Part shown: positions 1-10,799 of the stretch, piece by piece | How positions within the stretch are numbered: position 1 is the first letter of the stretch | Layout: each line of letters opens with the position of its first letter | From: Atherix ibis | Taxonomy: Eukaryota > Arthropoda > Insecta > Diptera > Athericidae | Reading direction: 5' to 3' | DNA: 64,000 nucleotides | Assembly: GCA_958298945.1 (NCBI GenBank) | Contig: OY282605.1 | Location: forward strand, 36,372,811-36,436,810 | Program-made: the position numbers and the translations under genes | Notes under the pieces: generated by a model | What the model was told of the DNA's origin: nothing | Database searches by the model: none | What the model saw: the letters and a program-made list of their open reading frames with translations, nothing else

Positions 1-455
1 GTTGGTTGTTGGTTGTTGGTTGTTGGTTGTTGGTTGTTGGTTGCTGGTTGTTGGTTGTTGGTTGCTGATTGCTGATTGCTGATTGTTGCTTGGTGCTTGG
101 TGCTTGTTGCTTGTTGCATATAACTTGTTGCTTGTTGCTTGGTTGCTTGTTACTTGGTGCTTGATGTTTGGTGTTTGGTGCTTGTTTCTTATTTATTGTT
201 ACTTGTTCCTTGTTGTGTGTTGCTTGTTACGTGTTACTTGTTGCTTGTTATTGTTTGTTGTTGTTGTTGCTGCTTATTACTGTTGTTGCTGTTTGTTACG
301 ATCTATTTGTTGATGTTTCTGTTTGTTGGGGCTTGTTGTTGTTATTGCAGTTTATTGTTGCCGCTGATTGTAACTGCTGGTTTTAGTTTTTTGTTGTTAC
401 TGTTGTCTAATTCGACTTGTTGTTGCAGATTACTTCTTATTGTTGCCAGAGGTTG
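1..455. repeat. TTG-rich degenerate simple repeat
   Basis: The stretch is built almost wholly from variations of GGTTGTT, GCTTGTT and TTGTTGTTGC units. The purest part is the first 60 bases (GTTGGTTGTT repeats), and it decays towards 455. Any frame across it gives only Leu/Val/Cys-rich low-complexity peptide, so it is not coding. The left end is cut by the window, so the full array may be longer. Confidence 0.9.
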
Positions 456-689
456 ATTATAATGTGTGGATCACGTCGGGGTCACCAATTATCACGGGTT
501 ATGATTATTATTATTATGGATTATTAAATTAAAAGATTAAATAGTCATATGTCTGTGTCTTAACTCTCAGACTAATAATTATCTTGCAACGTATAATATT
601 TAAGACAAATGTATTCACAAGCGAATTTATGTTGATTGCTTTTGCATTCATTATGATATAGCAATGACACCTTATTTTTTTCACCGATG

Positions 690-1250
690 AGGCTTATATC
701 CCACTCGGTAGATACGTTAATAAGCAAAACTACCAAATATGATTGTGTAATTAGCCAGTATTTCTTTAAAAATGGAGAAAAAGAGACCGTTACCGGCAAT
801 TCTAAGTCTATGGCCATATGATTACTGATTTTTTTTTGACTGAACTTGAAGATTTTAATCTAGACTATATTTAATTTTAACGAAATAGTACCACAAGCCT
901 CACAACATGACAAATATTTGTTTTTTTTTTGCACGAAAAGATCCCCGGATACGTAATTTCGAGATTTGGTGATGTCAATTGGCCTACAAGTTCGTGCGTT
1001 TTGACGCCGTTAGAATTTTTCTTCTCAAAATATTGTATATAAAAAAAATTGAATTTACAAAAATTGAAATTTTTCAAAAGTTAGAGTATTTAAAAACCAA
1101 TATTCGTCAAGTAATGACCGAAATACAGTCAAGAATGTGCGAAAAAAATCATCAAAAGTTACCTCAAAAGGATCGAGTCCTGTAAAAAATCTGGTGATGG
1201 CCATTGTATGATATTTTATATGTCAAACTAATATCTATATTGAAATTTTT
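690..1250 (+). pseudogene. Worn DD41D-like mariner-superfamily transposase relic (central and C-terminal part)
   Basis: No long frame survives, but shifting frames recover successive pieces of one transposase of the IS630-Tc1-mariner superfamily. Around 700-720 is GRYVNKQNY, around 810-835 MITDFFLTELEDFNLDY, and around 971-1023 GDVNWPTSSCVLTPLEFF, the block that carries the third catalytic Asp, here Glu. LKTNIRQVMTEIQSRMCEK follows near 1090-1140 and GHLYDIIFYM near 1200-1222 at the C-terminus. The same block order recurs in relics at 3.4, 19, 23, 29, 33, 45 and 46 kb, which shows this is a dispersed family. The N-terminal DNA-binding part and clear terminal repeats are not visible. The DD41D label rests on the block order and on the spacing estimated from the 46-kb copy. 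Confidence 0.7.
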
Positions 1251-2045
1251 GTAATAAAGATAGTTATTTATTAGTCCAAGTAATAACATTTAATCTGAAA
1301 ATAAAAATCTTTAATTAAAAATACGAAGATAATCGACTGAATTATGCTCACTAAGCGCCAATGTCGTCTCATTTGCTATTCTTTCTAAAAATCTTAGAAT
1401 ACCGACTACTGACATATTTTAATAATATTTTATCTATAGTAATTAAAAATATTCTTGCTTTTTAATGTTGTAATTAATATATATATATTCAGTTCAATCT
1501 TAAGAGAAACGTACATCAAAATCAAGACTTTTCTTTTATACTATAATTTTTGTTGCCAACAAAACTTAACAGATTTCAGTTATTCAAAAGAAAGTTATTC
1601 TGGCCCAAATTGGAAAATTTAATACTTAATCAAAGACATAATAGGTTAATAAATTTGAATATACATATATATATATATATATATTTCACAGCAATTTGAG
1701 TTATAAATGTCGACGTGTTTTTACTGAATATTCCTTAAAAAAATATTCTGTTTATGATTTCTTCAGAAATTTTTGGGAACAAGAAAATGTGTCACAGTTT
1801 CACTTTAATATCTTCTAACTTTCTGTTAACCAAATAAATTAAAAATAAAAGTTAATTAATTATTTTGTGTTTTTTTAAAATTAAAATTAGATAATTTTGA
1901 ATACTGTAGGAATTTTTGAAGGTAAGAAATCAAATGAAATGTGAAAATATTTAGTTTATATTGAATGATTAAAGAAAAAAACAAATCAACGATTATCCAT
2001 TTTGCTATTTAATAAGTATAGCACTGTTATTTGATAGTAGCTAAA
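1251..2045. other. AT-rich stretch without recognisable features
   Basis: I see no coding pattern or mobile element. A short (AT)n microsatellite lies at about 1665-1684. The stretch ends at the TA target site of the mariner that starts at 2048. Confidence 0.6.
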
Positions 2046-2047
2046 TA

Positions 2048-3278
2048 CGAGGGTCGTTCAATAAGTCGTTAGAAAAAAATTAAAAAAAACTGTTTTAAAA
2101 AAAATTTATTTTTTATTTTTCAACATAATCTCCTTTTAGCTCTATACACTTTTCCAACCGTTTTTCCAAAATTTTTATCCCGTCCAAAAAATAGGATTTC
2201 GAAAGTTCTGCAAAATACTCATCCGTTTGAGCAATGACGTCCTCGTTGGAAGTTAACCGTCGTCCGCCAAGCCATTTCTTAAGATTGGGGAAAAGAAAAT
2301 AGTCACTCGGGGCCAAATTTGGTGAATAAGCGGGATGCTGCAACAACTCCATTCTCAATTCCACAATTTTGGCCATGGAAACAGCGCAGGTGTGCACACG
2401 CGCATTGTCCTGATGCAAGAGGATTTTTTTCTTCTTCAGATGGGGGCGTTTCTCTTTGATTTCCTCGCTCAACCGTTGCAATAACGACGCGTAATACGCT
2501 CCTGTTATTGTTTTTCCTTTTTCCAAGTAGTCGATAAAAATGATGCCCTGCGAATCCCAAAAGACCGTGGCCATCACGTTGCCGGCTGATGGCACAGTTT
2601 TTGCCTTCTTCGGAGCCCGTTCACCCTTGAAAATCCACTGTGATGACTGTCTCTTCGTTTCTGGAGTGTAGTAGTGTATCCAGGTTTCGTCCACAGTGAC
2701 ATATCGACGAAGGAATTCAGCAGGATTGCGATGAAAGAGTGCCAACATAGTCTCAGAGTCCACTACACGATTGCGCTTATTCTCCTCTGAGAGCAAACGC
2801 GGCACCCATCTTGCCGAAATTTTTTTCACAGACCATTTTTCATGCAAAATTGAAGCGACTGTACCTTGTGATATGCCCGTGGCCTCAACTAATTCGCGCA
2901 CTTAAATTCGCCGATCGTTCAAAATTAGATCGTGGATTTTGTGGATGATTTCAGGAGTAGACACCTCAACTGGGCGTCCTGAACGATGTTCATCTTTTGT
3001 GGATGAACGGCCACATTTAAATTCATTCACCCAATTGTAAATCGTCGCAAACACAGGTGCAGATGTGCCATGAACTGCATCCAACCCGGCTTTGATTTCT
3101 TTCGGGCTTAAGCCTTTCAAATGGAGATGGTTGATGACAGCCCTAAACTCGCTTTTTTCCATTGTTATGCACAAATAAATGTCGTTAACTTTAATCGACG
3201 ATAGAAATTGACCTACGCTATGGATCGAGCTGAAATTTTGACAGCTTTCCTGTCGATAATGCTACTTACAAAAAAAAA
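2048..3278 (-). mobile_element. Family A mariner, copy 1, lacking its 5' terminal repeat
   Basis: The left end begins CGAGGGTCGTTCAATAAG directly after a TA dinucleotide, the mariner target site. It matches the terminal repeat of the second family A copy at 61,816-63,084. Transcription would run leftward. On the right, similarity to the other copy stops near 3278 inside a run of A, so roughly 50 bases including the right terminal repeat and its TA are gone. The element would otherwise be about 1.27 kb, normal for mariner. Without one terminal repeat it could not be mobilised as a standard mariner. Confidence 0.9.
2113..3162 (-). pseudogene. Family A mariner transposase, full length but with one in-frame stop
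   Basis: The frame runs 349 codons plus stop from ATG at 3162 (MEKSEFRAVINH) to 2113 and is broken only by TAA at codon 87 (2902-2904). The second family A copy and family B both have AAA (Lys) there, so this is a one-base A-to-T change. Two helix-turn-helix regions occupy about residues 1-120, with WVPRLL in place of the usual WVPHEL near 119-124. The catalytic D,D34D triad is intact: VTVDETW (about residue 158), LLHQDNARVH (about 252) and LAPSDYFLF (about 287, with 34 residues between the last two). The common YSPDLAP motif reads YSPNLAP. The protein would bind the element's ends and cut and paste it at TA. A spliced or readthrough product is not supported. Confidence 0.92.
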
Positions 3279-3409
3279 TCTTTATATAAGATTTGTGCAT
3301 AACAATGGTATATATGCCATTTAGGATAAAATTTGTTAAGTTTTATTGTTGCCATTTTGTTATAAATTATTTGTATAAAAAGATACGCCAGTATCAGAAC
3401 AGAAACTTG

Positions 3410-3898
3410 TTCAGCCATGAGGTCCATTTTTACCTCAATAGATACGTTAATAAGCAAAATTACTAATATAAGGTTTTAAAACTTATAAATATCTATGGAT
3501 ATTATTGTTATCGCAAAAAATTTACTCGGTGGCATGCATTTTGGTGTCCGCATTTCTTTGATAACGAAGAAGGAGAGACGCTTACCGAAAATTTTCAGCG
3601 CCATCCTTGTATGATGATCGACTTTTTAAAAAAAATATAATCTTAAAGAATTTAATCCGGATTATATGTAATTTTAACAAAATAGTACCAAAAGTCTAAC
3701 CAGACGATACATGTTGCGAAAAAAGTTCCCAGAACACGTTATTTCGAGATTTGTGGATGTCAATCGGCATGCAAGATCTTACGATTTGACGCAGTTGAAT
3801 TTTTTTAATATTCAAAAAAGCTTTTAAAAATTACCTCAAAATTATCAAAGCCTGAAAGAAATATCCTGTGATAACTATTTAAATCATGTTATATTTAA
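3410..3898 (+). pseudogene. Worn DD41D-like transposase relic
   Basis: Broken frames give NRYVNKQNY near 3437-3465, FFDNEEGETLTENFQRH near 3553-3603, LRKKFPEHVISRFVDVN near 3712-3763, then RSYDLTQLNFF near 3775-3805, where the third catalytic Asp is replaced by Asn. CDNYLNHVIFN near 3867-3900 is the C-terminus. The block order is the same as in the 0.7-kb relic. A Mos1-like mariner starts immediately after it at 3901, at a TA within the relic's last codons. The gap between 3278 and 3410 may hold more of the relic but is not readable. Confidence 0.65.
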
Positions 3899-3900
3899 TA

Positions 3901-5103
3901 GCAGTGGTATAAGCTTTAACCAAACTTTTTTTTATGAGTTTGCCATCTGTCAATATTAATCAGTGCACATTGTCAGCAATTTCTTACAACAACATACATT
4001 TTTCCTTTGGTAATCATGTCTAGTTTTGTGCCAGGAAAAGAGCATATGCGGGAAGCTCTGCTTTTCTGCTTCAATTTGAAGAAATCGGCTGCCGAATCGC
4101 ATCGAATGCTTATGAAGGCCTATGGTGACAGTGCTTTGTCAGAAACAACGTGCCGAGATTGGTTTCGTCGGTTTAAAGACGGCAATTTTGACTTGTAGGA
4201 CAAGAAGCGTAAAAATCGGCCTAGGAAGGTTGAGGACTATCAATTGCAGGCTCTTTTGGACGAAGATGATACCCAATCGCAAAAAATGCTCGTGAAGCAA
4301 TTGAGTATTACTCAACCAGTCATTACCATATGTCTGCGTGCCGTGGGGAATATTAAAAAGATCGGAAAATGGGTGCCGAATGAATTGAACGATAGGCATA
4401 TGTAGCGACACCAAAACACATGCAAAATCTTGCTCACCAGACAAAAAAGGAAGTCGTTCCTGCATGGGATTGTGACAGGCGATGAAAAGTGGATATATTT
4501 CGAGAATCCTAAAGGCAAGAAAAGTGGGTTGATCCCGGCCAACCATCAACATCTTCCCCAACACCAAATCGCTTCGGACGGAAGACGATGCTGTGCGTTT
4601 GTTGTGATCAACAGTGTATCGTCTACTATGAGATGTTGACACCAGGTGAAACTGTCAATGCCCACCGCTACCACTAACTACTGATCAAATAGCACCGTGC
4701 TCTGCGTGAAAAAGGACGGGTTATCAACAAAGAAATGATAAGCTGATTTTACTCCACGACAACGCACCATCGCACACGTCAGAAATGGTCCGATACTACT
4801 TGGAGACACTCAACTAGGAGATGCTACCCCACCCCGCTTATTCACCAGACCTGGCCCCTTCCGACTACCAGATGTTTTCGCCGATGGGCCACGCGCTCGC
4901 TGAGCAGCACTTTGATTCTTACGAAGACGTCCGAAAATGGCTTAATGAGTAGTTTGCCTCGAAAGAGAAGGAATTTTTATGGCGTGGTATTCATAAATTG
5001 CCCAAGAGATGGGAAAAATGTCTAGCTAGCAAGGGCAAGTACTTTGAATAAATTTGTTTTTGCTTTCTATGAAAAAAAAACGGATTTAAGCTAATATACC
5101 TGG
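3901..5103 (+). mobile_element. Mos1-like (mauritiana-type) mariner, copy 1
   Basis: The element is flanked by TA on both sides (3899-3900 and 5104-5105). The left end GCAGTGGTATAAGCTT and the inverted right end AAGCTAATATACCTGG match the ends of the copies at 21.1 and 33.7 kb, whose consensus begins CCAGGGGTATAAGCTT. Length is 1203 bp, close to a full mariner. It sits at the 3' edge of a DD41D-like relic, so it inserted later. Confidence 0.9.
4016..5051 (+). pseudogene. Mos1-like mariner transposase, multiply broken
   Basis: The ATG at 4016 opens MSSFVPGKEHMREALLFC, which matches the start of the mauritiana-subfamily transposases. The frame is stopped by TAG at 4196-4198 (codon 61; the sister copies have TGG) and by TAG at 4403-4405. 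It then passes through RKSFLHGIVTGDEKWIYF, the first catalytic Asp block, near 4447-4501. Frameshifts follow near 4560-4700. LLHDNAPSHT (second Asp) lies near 4750-4780 and AYSPDLAPSDYQMF (third Asp) near 4838-4877. The end reads GKYFE before TAA at 5049-5051. All three catalytic blocks are recognisable, but the gene cannot make a full product. Confidence 0.9.
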
Positions 5104-5105
5104 TA

Positions 5106-7150
5106 CATAACATAATGGCAACGTTTTATCAATTTACCGCAATTTTTTTTATCGAAAGCTGAACTTTAAATATTTTTTATTAATTTTTATTTTGCCAAGT
5201 ACAAATTGAACGGGTCTTCATTACCAACTTTTTACTATAATATTATTCAGATTTCCAATGCAAAATTACACTTCAGTGCTCGACTGTAGATAATTACTGT
5301 ATAAGTTTAAAGAAAGCATTTCTCTCTAAATGGGAGTTCATTTAAGGAATATTAATTAGTTGAGAACAGTTCAAGAACTCATATCAGACTATTTCTCATC
5401 ATTTATAGATAAATTTTAATTACAACGAAAGATAATAAACAAAGCTAAACTTTGAAGTTATTATTATGAGTTTTGATTTTTAAGAGATAACATTTCTAAT
5501 ATAACAAATTCTAATTAAAATAATATTCAAATAAATTGATTTCAAAATTTTTCGTAAAATTAATTTCCTGTTCTTTAAATTATTTATATTTTCAATTTTC
5601 TTTTATAGATTTTTTATATTTTTCATATTCCAAATAATTACCAAAATTTTTACCTCTTTTATAAGATAATAAATAAAAGTGGTATTGGAAATTATCTCTT
5701 TACATATATGCGTGCACTTCGATAGTTGAATATTTAATTAAATATTTAATAGAATATGAATTAAAGAGAAAAAAAATCCTTTAATGCTGAACTATGAAAT
5801 TTTAGTCCTGATTTCATAAGAGGAATATTACTGTTCCGACTGTCTCTGCAAAAATCTTCTCAACCAGAAAACTGAAAACTCACCATTTCTGTCCGTTCTA
5901 GGCCATTGAAGCGCATATAAGCGAATCATTCGCCCGAATTCAAATAGGATCAAGGTACCATTACCCTTTTCAGGCAAGTTGAATATGTCTCGACCATACA
6001 CTCGTCGATATGGTATTTTGCAGTTGAAGATTTGAAACTAATGGAAGGTTTTAAACAAACCAACCCTTATAAAATGAATCCAAAAATAAATCCATGTGGA
6101 GAAAGATTTAACAAAACTGTTTTTAAAGTGCATACATTTGTATAAAGGAGATATAATTTTCTTTCTTTAGTGTCTATGTAAAAATGTCGAAAATATGTTA
6201 TTCCATTTATGAATGTGAATACGTCTGAAGAGAAATTTGTGTTTCTTTTTAAGTGAAAATCGAAATGCAGAGGTACTTACAGTCAAAGAAGATTCTCATG
6301 AAAAGAAGTACGAGAAATTCCTTTTTGTGTATTTGGGTAAATTTATCGACTTTGTATAAGGTTCCTTTTTCAATTGTTGGATTGCCACTTGGTTTCCACA
6401 AGTTCTATTTGAAAGCTACTCAACAATATGGCTTTGAAAAAAGTTTTGGTCAATTGAATTTTAAATAAGGACCTTTTCAGAGAAAAGTGTTTAAAATGAT
6501 TTTATAGAGAATATTTTTTGAATGCATATAATTTTTTTTAAGCAAATTTAAAGTTTTAATGTATGGGGGAAGGGATTTTTTCTAGAGAAAATTCATTTAA
6601 TAATTTTATGGTTCCATTAAATATGATTAAGATGAGAACATAGTTTTTGTATGATAATTGTGAAAATAACTTTTGTAGATTACAAAGAATAATTAAGGTA
6701 TCTATAAACTTAAGTGGCCGAAAGGATTTTTTTTATTTTTCAAATTAAATCAATACCCCTCCCCCCTCCTCTTCATCCCTCTGGTTAATAAGTTTATATC
6801 TATATTTTATTCATAAATTTATGCAGACTAATTAGTTTACTCAAAGAAAAAATATATAAAATACCAACAACTCTTCTTATAAGTTACCTATTAGCTGTAA
6901 AAACCCTGATTAGTATGGCCGTTCGAACACTATGATTTTGCTAAGGATTTTTTTAAAGCCCAATTTTGGTAACTGGCAAGTGGGTTGGTTTATTTTTGAA
7001 TTTTTTAACTGTCTGCTTTCAAATTGGGTGAATGATCCAGTGGCCGAAAAAATCTCGTTCCACCAGTTTGGCTTAGTTGCAAATAAAAGGTGTAGACTCA
7101 AGTGAAGCCTGTTTCGTGATTAAAAAAATAGTGTCCTAACCAAGTGAGCT
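5106..7150. other. AT-rich stretch, no gene recognised
   Basis: No coding region is supported. Base composition is less skewed at about 5860-6060, but I recognise no protein there. A 71-codon open stretch at about 6253-6468 has no recognisable domain. The string TTTTAACTGTCTGCTTTCAA occurs near 7003 and again near 7156, just before the minisatellite, so that array's left flank is itself duplicated. Confidence 0.5.
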
Positions 7151-7179
7151 TGTTTTTTAACTGTCTGCTTTCAAGTCAG

Positions 7180-8008
7180 CAAACTTAAATTCAGCACAAT
7201 TAAATTCAGCAGACTAAAATAAAGCAAACTTCAATTCAGCAAACTTAAATTCAGGAAACTTAAATTCAGTAAACTTAAATTCAGCAAATTCAAATTCAGC
7301 AAACTTAAATTCAGCAGACTTAAATAAAGCAAACTTCAATTCAGGAAACTTAAATTCAGTAAACTTAAATTCAGCAAATTGAAATTCAGCAATCTTAAAT
7401 TCAGTAAACTTAAATTCAGCAAATTCAAATTCAGCAAACTTAAATTCAGCAAACTTAAATTCAGCAGACTTAAATAAAGCAAACTTCAATTCAGGAAACT
7501 TAAATTCAGTAAACTTAAATTCAGCAAATTGAAATTCAGCAATCTTAAATTCAGTAAACTTAAATTCAGCAAATTCAAATTCAGCAAACTTAAATTCAGC
7601 AAACTTAAATTCAGCGAACTTAAATTCAACAGACTTAAATAAAGCAAACTTCAATTCAGTAAACCTAAATTCGGGAAACTTAAATTCAGTAAACTTAAAT
7701 TCAGCAAATTCAAATTCAGCAAACTTGAATTCAGCAAATTTAAATTCAGCGAACTTAAATTCAGTAAACTTAAATTGAGGAAACTCAAATTCGGTAAACT
7801 TAAATTCAGCAATCTTAAATTCAGCAAACTTAAATTCAGCAAATTCAAATTCAGCAAACTTAAATTCAGCAAACTCAAATTCAGCGAACTAAAATTCAGC
7901 AAATTTAAATTCAGCAATCTTAAATTCAGCAATCTTAAATTCAGCAATCTTAAATTCAGCAATCTTAAATTCAGCAAACTTAAATAAAGCAAACTTCAAT
8001 TCAATAAA
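7180..8008. repeat. 15-bp minisatellite with higher-order structure
   Basis: About 55 tandem units of a 15-bp motif near AAACTTAAATTCAGC. A variant pair containing TAAATAAAGCAAACTTC recurs at about 7217, 7321, 7471, 7636 and 7981. These spacings (104-105, 150, 165 and 345) are essentially multiples of 15, so blocks of 7 to 11 units have been copied as larger units. Because 15 is a multiple of 3 and the motif has no stop in some frames, both strands stay open for long distances. On the minus strand this gives EFKFA-type repeats, which I take as a by-product. Confidence 0.95.
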
Positions 8009-8610
8009 CATTTTCTTATAAATCCAAAAATTGTTCTACTTTTCCGCCAAACATTCTCTCGCAAACGTCACATAATTTTGAGCAATATAATTTTAATTTT
8101 CGAATAATTTTGACGTAGTTTTTTCGGTTGAATGGTTTTCTTCTCTAAAACGGTTCATTATTGTTTATTATGAATTTCATAAAGTCAGATTCTATATTGG
8201 CTCATTCACCCTCGTTTTAACAAAAATTCAGCTCCTTCACAACCGTGTTTCATGTTCAAAATATCAAATAAAATAGTATAAACGAATTTGTGAGACATAT
8301 TCAGATCATCAGCCATATTTATTTAGCTAGAATGACGATTTTTTATTACCATTATCTTTACACTGCCGATGTTTTCATCAGTCGAAGACGTTGAAGGTTG
8401 ACTAAAACGAGGTAAGTTTTCAACGACTTCCCAGCTATCTTTGTATACTTTATACAGCTCGTTTTTTTGTGTTTTCAATATAACTGACTAACCGTAAGCC
8501 ATGTTCAACATCAGCAAAAAATGAACATAAGAAATATCATTGATAATATAAAATTTCAGTTAATTACTACAATAAATTGTTCGTTAATTTTTCCAACACA
8601 ATTTATTTAA

Positions 8611-8690
8611 GTACAATCTGTCAAATAGCAAGTCGATGTGAGATGAGCATATACATACCTCATATCTACTTGTTATTTGACAGATTATAC
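8611..8690. repeat. Imperfect inverted repeat (hairpin), about 80 nt
   Basis: The left arm beginning AATCTGTCAAATAGCAAG at 8615 pairs with the right arm ending CTTGTTATTTGACAGATT at 8686. The arms are about 28 bp with roughly three mismatches, and the loop is about 16 nt. Weak pairing continues a few bases outwards. It could be a tiny foldback element or a small-RNA-like hairpin; the sequence alone does not decide. Confidence 0.75.
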
Positions 8691-9872
8691 ACAAACTAAT
8701 TGACAGATCGCGAAAAAACTCTACATGACAATTAAATTCAATTATACCAACTTAACAGTGAAACATATTTTTCATAAATTTTACGCGGGTTTTTTGAATA
8801 AACAATTATGAATACTTATTTAACAAAATAAACAAAATAATAGCGGAATAAAAATAAAAATAAAAGATTTTGAATAAAAATAGAAATAAATTTTTATCAA
8901 TAAGGTATTATTTTCATACGAAATAAGTTCGATTGAATAATATTTAATAAAAGATTAAATCGATTTTTGTTATAGTAAATAAACTACGAGAACCTTTAAT
9001 TGATCTTTTCAAGGACATGCGAATATAATCCTTGAAATATGAAATATTCGTATGACGATAACTGTTCTACTCATTATTATGCCATAAATTTGGTTAAACG
9101 TTCTGCTAGATCCTAATTGATTTTCTAATAAAGACTTCATCGTCTAATAGATTCTCTAATATATAATCAATCACTAAATATATTAATAATTATTAGCTTT
9201 GTCAGTATAAGATAAAGATAATTATCCATGATTTTACTTTCGGAAAATATACTTACTTAGCGACATGCTAAGAAGGTAAATACAAAATCGATGAGATTCG
9301 CAAATTATATGAGTTTCTGTATATTGGAATTATATTATATAAGATTTATTGAATAATCATGAATAAAATATAATAATTTTATTTAAGGCAAATATAAGAA
9401 ATAAAAAAAAAAAACAAATAATTATAATAAGTAAATTCTATATTCAAGTTGATGGTGGGATAATTTTATTATCTCAACTGTCAGCCGGCTTAATGATAAT
9501 CGATTTTATCCTTCAACTTTGAAACTTTATTTATAAGATTTGTTTATGGAATTTATCTACTACAATATTATTAATATTGGAATAATTTAATAGAAGCGAA
9601 ATAAAAATTAATAAAAAAAGTTTTTTTTTATAAACTATTTCTAGTGCTTTAAAATTAAATTCTTAATTTTTATCGAATTATGGTTTTCTTTGAAAAAAAA
9701 ATGTAACTTTTTTAGTCGTAGCAAAGTATTGTTTATTCTAAATTAATACCAACATATTTCTTAAGGAATTTTTTAATCCTTAAAAGATATATGTGCAAGT
9801 ATATCTAATTTTAATTTTATCAGAAAATAGGTAATTTAAAACTATGCTGGTTGAAAAAAATCTGAAAATAGG

Positions 9873-9932
9873 TGAGAAAAACTTAAATTTCTTAGTAAAA
9901 GTCAGTTTACTAAGAAATTTAAGTTTTTCTCA
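9873..9932. repeat. Perfect 27-bp inverted repeat with 6-nt loop
   Basis: The arm 9873-9899 (T then GAGAAAAACTTAAATTTC, ending TTAGTAAA) is exactly complementary to 9906-9932. The loop is AGTCAG at 9900-9905. No mismatch was found on reading both arms. Perfect arms of this length are unexpected in otherwise drifting AT-rich DNA and suggest a recent origin or a constraint. Confidence 0.9.
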
Positions 9933-10799
9933 AGCTTAAATATTGTTTACCGCTATTTTCAACTATCAAATAATTTTATAATATTTCTATGCGCTTTTCT
10001 CTAAAAATTTATGGTTATCTGTTTATTTAAAAATAAAATAAATTTATTCATCTTAAAGTGAAAAAGTTATTTTGAAAAGAATTAAAATTATCAAAGATTT
10101 TTATAGCATTTTCTTAAGAATCATTACTTTAAGTAAATAATTAGAATAAAATGTACGTTTTTATTTTTGTTGGGGAAATAATTTATGCAAATAGATGCAG
10201 AGTAAACTTTCTGATGTAGAAAAGCTAAAAATAATAGAAATAATAATAATTTCTCAAGTGTGTATTTAAGTTAACTTTGAGTACTTAGAATTTGATTTGT
10301 AATTCAACTTATCCTGCGGGAATATGCAGGGTGATAGGGAAAAGTTTTCAAAGTAATTGAACTTTGTTCCAACGAGTTTTAAAGAAAAATAAAAGAAATG
10401 TAAAATGAAAATACCTCAACCCTTTTTGTTGTTTTTGTTATAGTACTCATTCTTATAAAGTAAGGTATTGATATATGATATCTTTAAATTTTCATTAAAA
10501 CTATATTTAGATTGTGGTCTTAGTAATATAGTAAATTCTAATAAGTTTTAAAGTAGTTGGAAAAAAATTCATATTTCTAAGAAATTCCATTTTTTATTAT
10601 AATTTTCTTATTTTAGGCAAGTGACTAAATAAACGATGTTAAAGTTTTCGAAAATAAAAAAAAAGTTAGTTTTTTATTGAAATATTATGCATTGTTTAGT
10701 TACTCATCATAATTTTGTTTAGTTTTTTGAATAGACAAATTTTCTATTCGAGTTGAAGTTACCATCTGAAAGTTGTTATTATGTTCGGGAAATAAACCT

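Larger units (their letters stand above)
8010..10780. other. AT-rich stretch with two strong hairpins, no gene
   Basis: No reading frame with recognisable content was found on either strand. The only clear structures are the inverted repeats at 8611-8690 and 9873-9932, listed separately. Confidence 0.55.

Noticed and set aside
83..456. Overlapping Leu/Val/Cys-rich open frames at the window start
   Set aside because: They follow the TTG-rich simple repeat. All plus-strand frames are similarly open and low in complexity, and no domain is present.
7214..7992. Long minus-strand EFKFA-repeat and LLNLSL-repeat frames as a repeat protein
   Set aside because: They are direct translations of a 15-bp tandem repeat. 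Several frames on both strands are equally open, and no start context or flanking coding sequence is seen.
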